From Takakia lepidozioides (Eukaryota; Streptophyta; Takakiopsida; Takakiales; Takakiaceae): a stretch of DNA of 64,000 bases. The stretch lies in NCBI GenBank assembly GCA_030704615.1, contig CM060732.1:23374001-23438000 (forward strand), given 5' to 3'. The notes under the pieces were generated by a model. The model worked only from the letters and a program-made list of their open reading frames with translations. It did no database searches and was not told where the DNA came from. The first letter of the stretch is position 1, and each line of letters opens with the position of its first letter. The translations under genes and the position numbers were made by a program. This document shows positions 1 through 10,495 of this stretch, piece after piece.

Positions 1-156
1 ATTTAGAGATAAGCTAGCTGTTAATATAAGACAACTCTTAGTTAAAAATAGATTGTTTCCAGCTGGTTTCATCCAAGCCCTTTTCAAACGGTCATTCATC
101 CAGCGTCTGTCCATCCAAATGTCGAAAAGGTAGGTAGAGCGAATCTAGCCATTACA
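1..156 (-). repeat. 3' LTR of element 1, terminal 156 bp
   Basis: Aligns with 22,936-23,089; the match stops exactly after the plus-strand sequence ATTACA, so the LTR begins TGTAATGG on the minus strand. The remainder lies left of the window. The adjacent internal sequence (157-180) is only weakly purine-rich on the minus strand (AGGAGG near 170), so the polypurine tract is poorly preserved or offset. Confidence 0.85.
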
Positions 157-444
157 TATGTAAAACCTCCTGGCACACAGAGGAGCGAGCTCCAGCGAGC
201 TATCTAACAAAACACTATGCTCAAAACAGGGAGCAGTGTTGCCCGAGGTCACACCAAGATGGGATGAAAATACCTCAACAAGGAAAACCTTGCTCTGCAA
301 TTTGAGCGAAGGACAAAACCTTATTGTGGAAAAACCCCATCTTGTGAGGTGTGCAACCTGGAGAACTACAAAGATAAAACAGATGGATCCTAGGTAGGGA
401 GCAGCTGAATAAAAAATGAAGTGTCACGAGTAAGAGTGAGTAGT

Positions 445-1795
445 CTAGGTGACAAGTGAATCAGAGTCAAGTCGAGTGCGCTTCTTTGGAGTTAAAACCA
501 CATGACAATTCTCCACGTTGAGACAAGTCAAATCAAACTGCAGCTTAGAAGGGACAAGTTGTGAAACATGAACAGTCCCTGCAATCTCCGCTGTAGAAGA
601 ATGTTGGGAAAGGAGACGGTACTGTCGACTAGGCAAAATCGCATGTACCAGATAAGGCCCATCGATTCACATCTTGGACTTGGTGACCTGTTTGCCAGGC
701 TGCAAGCGAACACAAACAGTCTGGCCTAGAGAAAAAAATTCAAAGTAAACAACCCTACAGTTATAGTTTCTAGCTTGAGAACCTTGAGAAACCTGAATGT
801 TATGTTTAGCAGTCTCTAACAAACGCAAACGATGAGCAGTGAGTTGAGTAAGAAATTCTTCCCATATGATGGGCTCCTCACCCTGAGTTTGAAGCACAAG
901 GACATGAAGAGAGGTGCGAGCCTTGCGGCCATACAATAATTCAAAAGGAGAAAAGCGAGTGTTGGCATGCACCGAGGTCCTGTAAGCACAGAGTAACATC
1001 CCATTCTTCAATGAGAGCTCCGTTCTTTTCTAACAACTGGCACATGGTTTTGTTGAACCTCTCTGTAAGCCCGTTGCACTAGGGGTTGTAGGGAGCAGTC
1101 AAGCTATGCTTGACATCTAAATTAAAGCACACAACCTCCATCAGCTGGCTACAAAACTCCCTACCCTGATCAGTTAAAATTTCAAGGGGACAACCATGGC
1201 ATAGCAGGATTTCATCAAAGAAGAACTGAACCACCTCATCACTATCCTTAGCAACCAATGGTCGGATCTCAACCCACTTAGACAGGTAATCAGTAGCCAC
1301 ACCAATATTGTAACTATTGCCCTTAGTCGTAGTTTTGAGGGGGCCGACATGATCAAGACCAACTCGGGCAAACATCTCAATCACCGAAATTGGTTGTAAT
1401 TTAAGAGGAGCTACGGTCCTAGGCAGAAGTGTTTTGGACTTATATGGAACACACTTGGAAATGAAATCCGCCACATCCTTAGTTAACCCCTTCCAATGGT
1501 ACTTTTCCTGGAGTCTCTTGACAGATTTGTCGACTCCTAAATGACCATCATATAGTGAGCTATGGTAAAGCTCAAGCAACGCAGGCATAGAGCTCCTAGT
1601 AGGGACCTCCACGACAGTCTCTTGCCCATGAACATGAACTACCTTAAGCAACTTACCTTCATGCTCCCTATGAGAGGGGAGATGATAGTTTACTTGCCTG
1701 AGGCGACGGGAAGAGAGGCCCGACAGATGAGTGTTGGTCTTACACTTCTGGAGGAGGCCTTGGTGAAGTAGGTCTTCCATGTTTACAGCTGCCAT
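445..1795 (-). pseudogene. Element 1 integrase (broken)
   Basis: Integrase inserts retroelement DNA into the host genome. On the minus strand a degenerate HHCC zinc-binding region (YHSSLYDGHLG, later CVPYKSK where the second Cys of the usual CxxC is Tyr) precedes an RNase H-fold core. The first Asp is in LDHVGPL, the second in LTDQGREF, and the Glu in TERFNK. A TAG stop lies between the second Asp and the Glu (just after YNP, about 1,077), followed by a frame change into 667-1,011 and a further stop before a GPY-like motif (DGPYLV, about 645-662). The C-terminal tail continues to 445. Positions 157-444 show no coding. Confidence 0.85.
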
Positions 1796-1994
1796 AGCCA
1801 GGCCTTGGGTTAGTGTGAGCAGAAAGGAGTGTCCGCCTCAGTGATCTCCATGGTAAGGCTTCAAGCTCAACTGAATGACAAGGGTGACTTCATGAAGATG
1901 CAACCAAGGACAATGAAGCACATAAGCAGATTTCCCTAAGGAGAGGATTCAGTACAAAACCGGAACTAGGAATGACCTGCTAAGAGACGTCATC
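1796..1994 (-). other. Element 1 sequence upstream of integrase, no readable domain
   Basis: About 200 bp on the minus strand between the integrase remnant and the transposed CACTA piece. It translates only with stops. It should originally have been contiguous with 10,955-11,038, the end of the RNase H segment. The right boundary is uncertain by about 15 bp because CACTA subterminal repeats begin there. Confidence 0.5.
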
Positions 1995-2525
1995 CACTCA
2001 CATAACCACTCTGTGAGTGATATTGTATATTCTCAGTTTTCATAGAATGACTCTATGAGTCATTTTGTGGTCACTCAACAAGTGGTCTCGGAAGTCATTG
2101 AATTTTTCACTCCATCCATTTCGTAGCACTGACACACGACACGTGTCCATGCTGAGAGTGTCGCCACGTGTCGACATAATCTCCAATATCATCCACGGAC
2201 CACCGGCTTACACGTCTCCACTACAAAACGGAAGTGGTTACTTTACCACTATGACACGTCATAAGTGGTTGGTTTACCTCAGTGACACGTCATTGACATG
2301 TCACAGTGGTTAATTTACCACTGTGACACGTCAGCTAACAGGTGGACCCGGACGTGAGTGGTTCGAACCACTGTCCTTAATCACCGGTGCCACGTAATGT
2401 CTTTTACCACTCACTTGTCCTAATGCACTGGTTCTTCATCACTCTGGGGCCAGAGTGGTTTAGTGTATTTTACCACTCAAAATGAGTGGTTAATAGAGTG
2501 GTTATTCCGCGTTTTTCTTCTAGTG
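1995..2525 (-). mobile_element. CACTA transposon, detached left end (inverted)
   Basis: The piece ends at 2,525 with TTCTAGTG, the complement of CACTAGAA. The terminal 28 bp (2,498-2,525) are identical to those at 16,591-16,618. It is full of short subterminal motifs of the GAGTGGTNA / ACCACTC type on both strands, as CACTA elements have. The next three bases (2,526-2,528, TTC, i.e. GAA in the other orientation) match the GAA after the other CACTA end at 16,619-16,621: a 3-bp target duplication. This is therefore the other terminus of the CACTA at 12,338-16,618, still attached to its original flank in element X. Its inner boundary near 1,995 is approximate. Confidence 0.8.
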
Positions 2526-5134
2526 TTCCAAGTCTTGTTAGCCATAGAGAGTTCATTCTTGTGGCCCGTGAATGATTGCTGCAATTGCAGGATGAACCTT
2601 TCCTTCTCAGCCTCAACCTGACTGTACTGTTGAAAAGTATCCTCATTGCGACGGAAAGTAACCTTCAGATCAGCAATAAGTTTCCCCTGCTCTACTATCT
2701 CAGCCTCGGCCATCATACATCTCTCTGCTTGTCTGTTAACTTCTAACGCAGTTTGCTCCAGAGCAGTTGTTAGTATGGCACATTGTATGATCATTCTCTG
2801 ATGAACTGTCTCCAACTCTGTATGAAGCACCTTCTTTTCTTGCAATTTGCCCTCATGCTGCACTTGCAATTGGTATAGCTGCTGCTTATGTGCTTCATGC
2901 AATTTCCCCTGCTCCAGACCCGCTTCAATCAGATTCCCCTTTGCTAGCTGCAGGGCAGCCTTGGTGTCCTCCAATTCTTTCTGCAACTTGAGGTTGGCCT
3001 CCACATCCACCTTGTTTGCACATTCAATGGCAATTCTAGCCTCAAACTCCTGCTTGAGTTTCTCCCTCAAAGCTGCCAATTGTGTAGATGGAACATGGGA
3101 TTTCACATAAGTGCCCAACAAATTGAGTGTCCTGCTTATAGAACTCATAAGCATGGCCTGCTGTGGATCTTCCTGGTGAACTTGCTGCTGTTCTCCCTGA
3201 TCCTCCACAATGTGATGTTTCACCAACCATTCAGGCCATGTTTCCACAAGATCCTCTTCCTGAAGGACCCCATTCTCCACAGGCGTTGTAGTGCCCTTAC
3301 ATTCTACCTCGGGAACCTCCGCCAAAGGTTTGGGTATTACATGCACAGCAGGGATTTCCTTGGACAAACTCTGCACCTCTGGTACCACTAGTTCCTTGAC
3401 CAAGCCAGAGTTTTCATAGAGAAGGTCACCCTTCTCAATGTCTGCCACGACCTGCTCTGTAGTGGGAATGTCCAACCCTTCTCCTTCTAGAGCAATAGGC
3501 TCTGGTGCAACAACATGTACTAACTGAGGGACCTTTGAGACAACCGAGTCAACTAGCTATGATGGCTGTGGTATTGAAGTGACTTCTTCTTCCCTCTCCA
3601 AAGGTCGTGCTTCCAGTAATAACAGCCCTAGGTGTTGCTGTTCCCTATCTTGCACAAGAGCTATGGAAACATCATCATTTCACGGTTTCCTTGAAGCTAG
3701 TGGATCTGCCACTATAGTCGTGTCCCTCTTTTGTCTCTTGGACTGGTGCCGCCCCTCCAATCCACCTTCACCATGTGAAGAGTCCTGCTCCTCAATTGCA
3801 GTAGTTGCTGCCTCAAACACTCCCATCTCCTTACGTTCTCGCGCATCAAGTATGCAAGAATCAAGAATAATTTGCGCAATCACTGGGCCAGACACAATGA
3901 TTGGAGACTTAGCAGCAGTGCCTTGTAACCGCTTCATCTCTTCCACCAAACCATTGTACATTAAGTCCGCCCAAGCCACATCTTCCCCCCTCAAGGCTTT
4001 CAATATCTCCTCCGTGAATGATCTGCTAAGGTATTGTTGGTTCTGTTTCATGGCAAACAGAACAACCTGACCAACTTCTTTTAACCCTAGGTACTCGGCC
4101 TTGGTGCAAGTGTATCCCTGAGTCTTAAAGAAACTCCCTTCTTGGAACAAATTGCCTATCTGCAATCTTGCCCTGTGCTCATCGACATTTACACGGCCTG
4201 AGGGCAATTCAAACAATTGCTGCAAGTATTGGCGAGTAATCTCTATATCTACTCCCCTCACTTGAGTAACTCCCGTCTGAGGTTCAAAGTTCTGAATGAA
4301 TTGTATCATGAACACCCTATGATGCAAAGACCATTCCTTGCGTAGCAGTCCCTCCAATCGCAACTCCTTCCACAGCTGCACTACCTGAGGTGTAACAATT
4401 GTCTTCTTCTGCAGAATCATGGTGCTCTTCACCCTGACATCCTCCATTCCCCGAATTTTCTTCATTCCAGACAAACAAGATGGCCTTGTTTGAAATAGCT
4501 CTAAGAAAGCTTGCAAGGCGAAGAGCATAAAAGTATGGTTGGCACAAAATGGAACGGGTAAGTGCATGTAAGCCTGTGGGGCTTGCAAGTATCGAGTGAG
4601 AGAGAATGTACTCTCAACCCGTCCGTCCTTGCGCCACTGTGTAAGAAGTAAAGTGAGCGTATAATCTGTAATATCCGCCATAGCTACAAAGTTATAGCTT
4701 TGATTGCCCCTCCCGTCGAGACACTGGTTATTCGGAGTCACCCCGACTCTTCCGCTAATAACTCTTCTAATTTCTTGTTCTTGTTTCTTGGAGGGAACCA
4801 CTTGCATGAAATTCTCGCTCCTGATTGGCTGTTGCCTCTTTGGGTAACTTCTTAACTTTACCCTCCTCAGTGAACATTCCCACCTGGAATGTCCACTAGG
4901 ACAACACATGTGGCAAAAATCCCCCTTTTCTGTACTTGTTACTTTTGCCCTGAATGCATTAATGGGCCTACAAATAGTTTTGGCTGATGTACCAGTTAGG
5001 TACTTTGACGGCCCAGTTTGTCCTCTTGCATGATGACACCCACTTTTGCAGTATATGCACCGCGGTGTGCTTCGCCCTAGTGGCCACATGTTCGTTTTTA
5101 GACATGCCTCCGTCTTCCCCTGTCCGCGTGGCAC
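2526..5134 (-). pseudogene. Element X extra 3' ORF (ORF3), N-terminal two thirds
   Basis: A long ORF lies downstream of integrase in the sense direction, where most Ty3/gypsy elements have only untranslated sequence. Near its N-terminus are a degenerate knuckle (CIYCKSGCHH) and a perfect CX2CX4HX4C zinc knuckle (CHMCCPSGHSRWEC). A globular region follows (about 4,680-3,680) with the motif VRGVDIEITRQYLQQLFELP, resembling the domain of plant retroelement accessory ORFs (putative plant transposon protein type; from memory). The last part (about 3,475-2,526) is a Gln/Glu-rich coiled coil. A frameshift near 3,680 and a TAG near 3,555 break the copy. Translation start is unclear: the open frame begins at a GTG, and a frameshift from integrase is possible. 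It continues in frame at 16,619. Confidence 0.7.
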
Positions 5135-5152
5135 ATTCTCCGAGTTTGACTT

Positions 5153-6720
5153 CTAAGCTGTCTTTTCACCCGCCGGCCATTTTTCTGACGTTAACCCGCA
5201 TCCACCTGTCACTAACCCTATGGACTGTACAACCCGCGTGGGCTGTGTTAGGCTGTGACAGGTTGTGTCAGACTGTGCCGAGCGGTGATAGGCTGTGTGA
5301 TGTTGTGATGGGCTGTGATAGACTGTGTGACACTGTGGTGGGCTGTGATAGACTGTGTCACACTGTGGTAGGCTGTAATAGCTATGCGAACACCTGTACT
5401 TTCCGCCCTGGCCATACACACTCGGCTTAATGACAAGTACTCCATACTCCGTTGGTATCACCGGTGCAGCCCGTGACTGTTTCTGTGTTTCAACATGCAA
5501 ATCGTGCCGCAATGGTTTGTCATGGATACCACTGTATCCTTTCAACTTATTGGCATTGACTCTTCCCAACATCTCTTTGTTAATGGTTTGTAACATGGCT
5601 GTGTTGTTATCATACATTTTTTGTATGACATAAGGTCCTTTCCATGGTGATTTAAGCTTAGAAGTTTTAATCTTTCCCTTCTTCTCCAACCACAGTACCA
5701 AATCTCTCATCTTAAAAGTCTTTAATTTACCTTCATCAAACTGATCCTTCCTCCTCATCTGAATTCTGGTCATGTTATCTGCTGCATCAGCACGTATTTC
5801 TTCCACATGGTATAATTCATGTTTCCTGACCTTAATTGAATCTTCCAATTCCATTCTCCTTCCCCATTCAGTTCTCATGGTAGGTAACAAGAACTCCACT
5901 GGAAGTAAAGCTTCCATACCATAAACTAATTGGAATAATGTATACTTAGTGGTGACTTTATATGAAGTCCTGTATGACCACAAAACTGTCAGCAGCTTTG
6001 TATCCCAATCTGTTATGTTTGCATTGACTATCTTAGCCAAGATAGTACATAGTATTTTGTTGGTAGCATCTGCCTGCCCATTATCCTGTGGGTAATAGGT
6101 TGTACTCTTCTTATGCACAATCATGAACTCTTTAGTCAATAGTTCTATGGTCTCATTAATGAAGTAACTTCCCTGGTCACTGATAAATTCCAGGGGACAA
6201 CCAAATCTTGTAAGTATGTTCTCATACATGAACCTTGCTGTAGACTTAGCTGTGTTGTCCCTCAGAGCTTTAGCTTCCACCCACTTTGTAGTATAATCAA
6301 TGGCTGTGATTATATACTTGTTCTGTGTATTTATGGCTGGTGGGTTAATTGGTCCAACAAAGTCGAGTCCCCATTTCTGAAATGGTTCAGTAGGCATCGT
6401 AGGATGCAAAGCCATCTTTCCAGATCTCTGCAATGGTCCTAGCCTCTGACACTCATCACAACTCTTGCAATATTTGTGTACATCCTTGAACAAAGTAGGC
6501 CACCAGTAACCTGCAAGTAGTATCTTTCTACTGGTAGTCTTTTCTCCAAAATGACCTCCAGCCACTCATTTATGAACTTCCTCCAAAACTTTATTTACTT
6601 CATGGTGGTACAAGCATCATTTAAGAACTCCATCAGGTCCTAGCTTATACATTCTGCCCCCTATCAAAGTGTAAGGTAAAACCTTGATAACTATTCTCTT
6701 CCTCTGCTCCTTCCCATAAC
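5153..6720 (-). pseudogene. Element X integrase
   Basis: The HHCC zinc finger is readable (CLYHHEVNKVL, then CKSCDEC) but is interrupted by stops near 6,569 and 6,624. The catalytic core has Asp in GLDFVGPI, Asp in ISDQGSYF, and NGQADATNK where the family has NGQAE: the catalytic Glu is Asp in this copy. A GPY-type C-terminal region follows (SPWKGPYVIQKM, about 5,640-5,655). After it the frame runs through a CACAG array and becomes an about 10-residue repeat (YHSPPQCHTV and relatives) to a stop at 5,153. Length and order fit a Ty3/gypsy integrase without a recognisable chromodomain. Confidence 0.85.
5241..5390 (-). repeat. 10-bp-period CACAG array between integrase and ORF3
   Basis: Fifteen consecutive 10-bp units; on the minus strand most begin CACAG followed by five variable bases (on the plus strand, CTGTG at constant 10-bp spacing). 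The same kind of array occurs in both LTRs of the element (11,991-12,135 and 18,401-18,555). Flanking sequence differs from the LTR, so it is not an LTR fragment. Confidence 0.9.
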
Positions 6721-6793
6721 TAGGTGGGCACTGACCATGAGTAAGGTAGTATCTGATTGGCCACTGCCAATCCAACGAATCATCTGCACTTCC

Positions 6794-7147
6794 CTACACC
6801 TCCACTGCAAATAAACTCGCATCAGGTAGTTGGTCGTCTACTCCCGTGGCGGGCTCTCCTGTTGGTAGGCGTGACAAGTGATCTGCCACAAGATGCAAAC
6901 GGCCAGCCTTGTAAACAACTTCGAACTCAAACTCGTGCAAGATTATTAACCATCTTGCTATCCTGCCACTTATCAAAGACTTGTTCACCAAATAAATCAG
7001 AGCCTGATGATCCACATAAAACATAAACTTCATTCCCAATAGGTAATGCCTGAATTTCTTGACTGCATATATCATTGCCAATGCTTCTCTTTCAGTTGTG
7101 CTATAGTTCCTTTCAACACTGTTCATCAACCTGCTAGCATAGTACAC
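6794..7147 (-). CDS. Element X RNase H domain
   Basis: Ribonuclease H degrades the RNA strand of the RNA-DNA hybrid during reverse transcription. The translation opens YYASRLMNSVERNYSTTERE and contains the conserved Glu (TEREALA), Asp (FYVDHQAL) and terminal HLVADHLSRL, typical of Ty3/gypsy RNase H. One stop (TGA, about 7,160) separates it from the RT frame, so the polyprotein is broken here. The segment to about 6,720 leads toward the integrase zinc finger. Confidence 0.85.
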   Translation of the reverse strand: MYYASRLMNSVERNYSTTEREALAMIYAVKKFRHYLLGMKFMFYVDHQALIYLVNKSLISGRIARWLIILHEFEFEVVYKAGRLHLVADHLSRLPTGEPATGVDDQLPDASLFAVEV

Positions 7148-7162
7148 AGGTGAATCTATGTT

Positions 7163-8311
7163 TCATGTAACATTTTGGGCTAACACTGCTCCCAATGCTT
7201 CTCCTGAGGCATCACAGTGAACATGAAATACTACATGCCAGTGAATCAGCACAGGTGTAGTTGGTACTGACAATGTAAGTTCCTCAAAGGCTTGTTGATC
7301 ACATTCAGCTGTCCATGCAAACACTGCATCTTTCTTCAGAAGCTTGCTCAATGGTGCTGTTATCTGTGCATACCGTCTGACAAATCTTCTGTAATAACTG
7401 GTTTGTCCAAGGAATCTCCTTAGACTCTTAACATTTCCTGGTGGTAGAGAGGCTTTAATAGCCTCTATCTTTCTGGGATCCACAAGCAGTCCTCTCTTAC
7501 ACACAATGTGTCCCAAAAGTACCCCTGAGTTCACACAGAAAATACACTTCTTTGGATTCAGGCCCAGACCTCTCATCCTGCATCTAGCCAAACATAACTC
7601 CAATTTATGCAAATGCTCATTCTTAGAACTGTACACACTGAAGTCATCTAAGAACACATGCATGAAATCATCCAGATACTCATGGAAAGATTCACTTATC
7701 ACTCTCTGAAAAGTTGCTGGTGCATTACAAAGTCCAAAATGCATTACTTTGTATGCATAAACACCCCAGTCTGTGATGAAAGTTGTCTTTCCCTGGTCTT
7801 CTTCTACCACTTGCACTTGGTTATACCCACTGAAGCCATCCATGAATGAGTACATCTCATGGCCTGCCACAGTGTCCAGCACCGCTTCTGTGAATGGCAA
7901 AGGGAAGGGATCTTTCTTTGTACAAGCATTCAACTTCTTATAGTTCACACAGACTCTCAGTTTACCATTCTTTTTGGGAACTATCACAATGGGTGACAAC
8001 CATGTTGTATACTCTATCGGGTATATCAACTTAGGCTCAGCCAACTTCTTGATCTCCTCCCCAACCTTCTGTGCATAGTTGGGATTCATTCTGTACCTTG
8101 CCTGTTTGATTGGTACTGACCCTGGTTCCAGTTCAATCTTATGCTGACAGATCTCAGGTGGTATCCCTTTCAGATCCTTATAGCTCCACGCAAATACATC
8201 TTTGTATTTGATGAACAAACTCTTGGCTTCCTCAAAGAATTTTGGCTCCAAGTCAGCCCCCACTTTCACCATTCTCGGTTCCTCCTCAGTTCCTACATTC
8301 ACTTCTCTCAC
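7163..8311 (-). CDS. Element X reverse transcriptase
   Basis: RNA-dependent DNA polymerase of the retrotransposon, 382 codons open. Motifs in order: VPKKNGKLRVCVNYKKLN (fingers), YSFMDGFSGYNQV (motif A, Asp), FGLCNAPATFQR (motif B), VFLDDFSVYS (motif C, FLDD in place of the more frequent YxDD), LGLNPKKCIF and LGHIVCKRGLL (motifs D/E), then RRFLGQTSYYRRF and the start of RNase H (HCDASGEALGAVL). The region starts only about 30 bp after the gag zinc knuckle, so no aspartic protease lies between gag and RT in this copy, whereas Ty3/gypsy elements normally have one there. Probably deleted; it may also have diverged beyond recognition. Confidence 0.92.
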   Translation of the reverse strand: MREVNVGTEEEPRMVKVGADLEPKFFEEAKSLFIKYKDVFAWSYKDLKGIPPEICQHKIELEPGSVPIKQARYRMNPNYAQKVGEEIKKLAEPKLIYPIEYTTWLSPIVIVPKKNGKLRVCVNYKKLNACTKKDPFPLPFTEAVLDTVAGHEMYSFMDGFSGYNQVQVVEEDQGKTTFITDWGVYAYKVMHFGLCNAPATFQRVISESFHEYLDDFMHVFLDDFSVYSSKNEHLHKLELCLARCRMRGLGLNPKKCIFCVNSGVLLGHIVCKRGLLVDPRKIEAIKASLPPGNVKSLRRFLGQTSYYRRFVRRYAQITAPLSKLLKKDAVFAWTAECDQQAFEELTLSVPTTPVLIHWHVVFHVHCDASGEALGAVLAQNVT

Positions 8312-8343
8312 TTACAGATAGTACAGTGTTTCTCCTTCATGTG

Positions 8344-8804
8344 GCATTCAGCTGTGGTATGGCCTTCATTCTGGCATTTTGCACATCAAATACCCTTCAT
8401 CCAATGTGTTGCAGCCTTTGTGGCATACTTCTTCAAGATCTCCTCCAGCCTTTTCTCATAGTTTTCTCTCTTCAACTTTCCTTCTTCTTACTCTTCCTTT
8501 TGAGCTCTTGCTCTTCTTCCTCATCTGACTCCTCTTCAGAGTCCGCATCATCTCTTTTCTATCTTCTGAGCATCCCCAATTGCTCAATTCTGTTGGCTAT
8601 TTCAAATGCCTCTTCCACTGTATTATGGGGTAGCATGTCCACTTTCTTTTGTAATTCAGGTCTTAATCCACTCACAAACCAGGTCTTCTGTAACCCTGGT
8701 GCTGGCACAGCAGCCAACTTTTTCATCATCAATTCCATCTTTTCTATGTACTCCTCAACAGTTTCATGCTTCTTTTGCTTTAACTGTTGCAAACTCCCAT
8801 ACAC
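8344..8804 (-). pseudogene. Element X gag: capsid-like segment and zinc knuckle
   Basis: The open segment 8,804-8,559 matches the C-terminal part of the retrotransposon gag domain (KKHETVEEYIEKMELMMKKL, then FVSGLRPELQKKV). After an acidic/basic linker, a CX2CX4HX4C knuckle (CAKCQNEGHTTAEC, 8,385-8,344) is readable in a different frame, so at least one frameshift lies between them. Gag packages the element RNA into particles and the knuckle binds nucleic acid. The protease that should follow is absent. Confidence 0.75.
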
Positions 8805-9062
8805 TTCATCCTCAGTTTTACTTGTCCTAAACCTGTTTCGGAATGTTGTACTAAGGCCATTCTAGGTTAGGAAATGATTATCAGGGAATCTTGCATACCA
8901 TTCACTTGCTTTCTTAATAAGTGAACATGGGATCATCGCCATTTTCATTGTTCACAATACACATGTGGTCCAATTGGCTGATGTGTACATCAGGATCCCC
9001 TTTTCCTGCATATATTGGAAAAGGTGGTTTTGCCCGTGTTGGTTGTACCGCCATCTGCAGCC

Positions 9063-9608
9063 CTACACCCTGCCCACTGACAGGTGCTGGTCCCCCTGCT
9101 GGTGCTGGTCCTTGAGGACCTGTTGTGTAGTGGTGGAACTCCCACCAGGTGCTAGCCCCTGAGCACTGCCTGCTACTGGCCCCACTATATTCACAGTATT
9201 CCCAGCTCCAGTTGCACTACTTCCCACACTCCTTGTCCCCTCAGAGCCAGATCCAGGCTGCCCGCCTGATCCCCCTGAGCCGACACCTTCGTTGGCCTGT
9301 GATCCAAGTGCTCCACTTGATCCAGGTCCAACAGGTTGGGATGTCTTGGTTGTAGTCTCAACCTCAACTGTTGGGTCTACTTCTTCATACTCTTCATCTT
9401 CCAGTTTCTTCTCTATGTTTTCATCTTCCAAGTTCTGCTCTTGGGTTTCTTCCTCTTCACTCATGTAACTCAATTGCAATGGTGTTGAAGAGTCTGAACT
9501 CTCCGTTGGCTCTGCCACATCCTCCCCTTCTTCTTTGTCTTCCGTTTCAGAAACTGGAGTTTCTGCTTTTGGTGTTCCATGCCAACTCTTATCAAAGATT
9601 TCTGTCAA
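9063..9608 (-). pseudogene. Element X gag-proximal low-complexity ORF
   Basis: 181 open codons upstream of the gag core. The N-terminal half is strongly acidic (runs such as SEEEETQEQNLEDENIEKK) and the second half is Gly/Ser rich. No enzyme motif is visible. It ends at a stop before the capsid-like segment. Position between PBS and gag core suggests the N-terminal part of gag. An upstream open frame (10,603-9,908, 231 codons) begins inside the LTR and reads through the PBS; only its downstream part could be coding, and I recognise no domain in it. Confidence 0.5.
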
Positions 9609-10476
9609 ATCTTTTATCCAAGGATGTACCTCAAATCTCTCCCCTCGTGGCTGATCTTCTTCCTATACCAAATCCCTTAATCTTTCTTGTAAATAATAAG
9701 AATGAGTGGCATCCAACTCTGGTTCCTCCGGTATGGGTGATGTACTCTCCGATCTTAATGGTGTGAGAGGTCCGGATGACTCCCCTATGTCTATTCCTCT
9801 CTCCTAAAGATATGGATAATTAGCTTTCAAATAACTCTCTCTCTTTGCTGAATATCTTTAAAGTCGAGCTTCTCTTTCATCACTCATGTCCCATGTCTTT
9901 CATATCTTCAATGAGGCAATAACCAAAACTCTCTTCTGTAGTATCTCTCACATATGCCTGGGTTTCTTTCAAGCTTCAAAGCACCCTTGGCTATACTAGA
10001 AGTCTCTGTTACCATATACCCATATGGCAAACATGTTTGGAAAGCTGTTCTTGGTGTAAGTTTGATCCACAAGATATCCTTGGGAATCCAATTCTTTACC
10101 AGTACCAACTCTTCATGCATATGAGTGTAAACATTCACTTTCCATTCCTCCCAACCTTCAAACTCCACTCGTTTTATGGATAGCAACGCTATCACATAAA
10201 CCAGCGTTGATAACCAACTTGCTCTCCCTCTACATGCCACTTGATAAATCTTTATCACTCCTTTCTCCAGACCCCACTCAGGATCTGCATCATGCACTCT
10301 CTTAAGAATGTTTTCCTTGCAACCGTCTGGCAGTTCCAAGAATCTCTGAAAGAATTGCTTCGACAACCTTTCTTTCTCAGTTCCATAGGGAATTTGATTC
10401 ACATCAAATTCTTTAATTCTCCAACCACCATGATCCCACCAGATGCCTGTCACATCTGGTTGTTCTTGACCCAGTT

Positions 10477-10493
10477 CCCCAGTATGGTCGCCA
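10477..10493 (-). promoter_or_regulatory. Primer-binding site of element X
   Basis: Two bases after the LTR end (CGACA at 10,500-10,496) the minus strand reads TGGCGACCATACTGGGG. A PBS begins TGG because it pairs with the CCA end of a tRNA. The pattern TGGCGAC...CTGGGGA resembles the PBS of Tat/Ogre-type plant elements (from memory). Confidence 0.75.
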
Positions 10494-10495
10494 AA

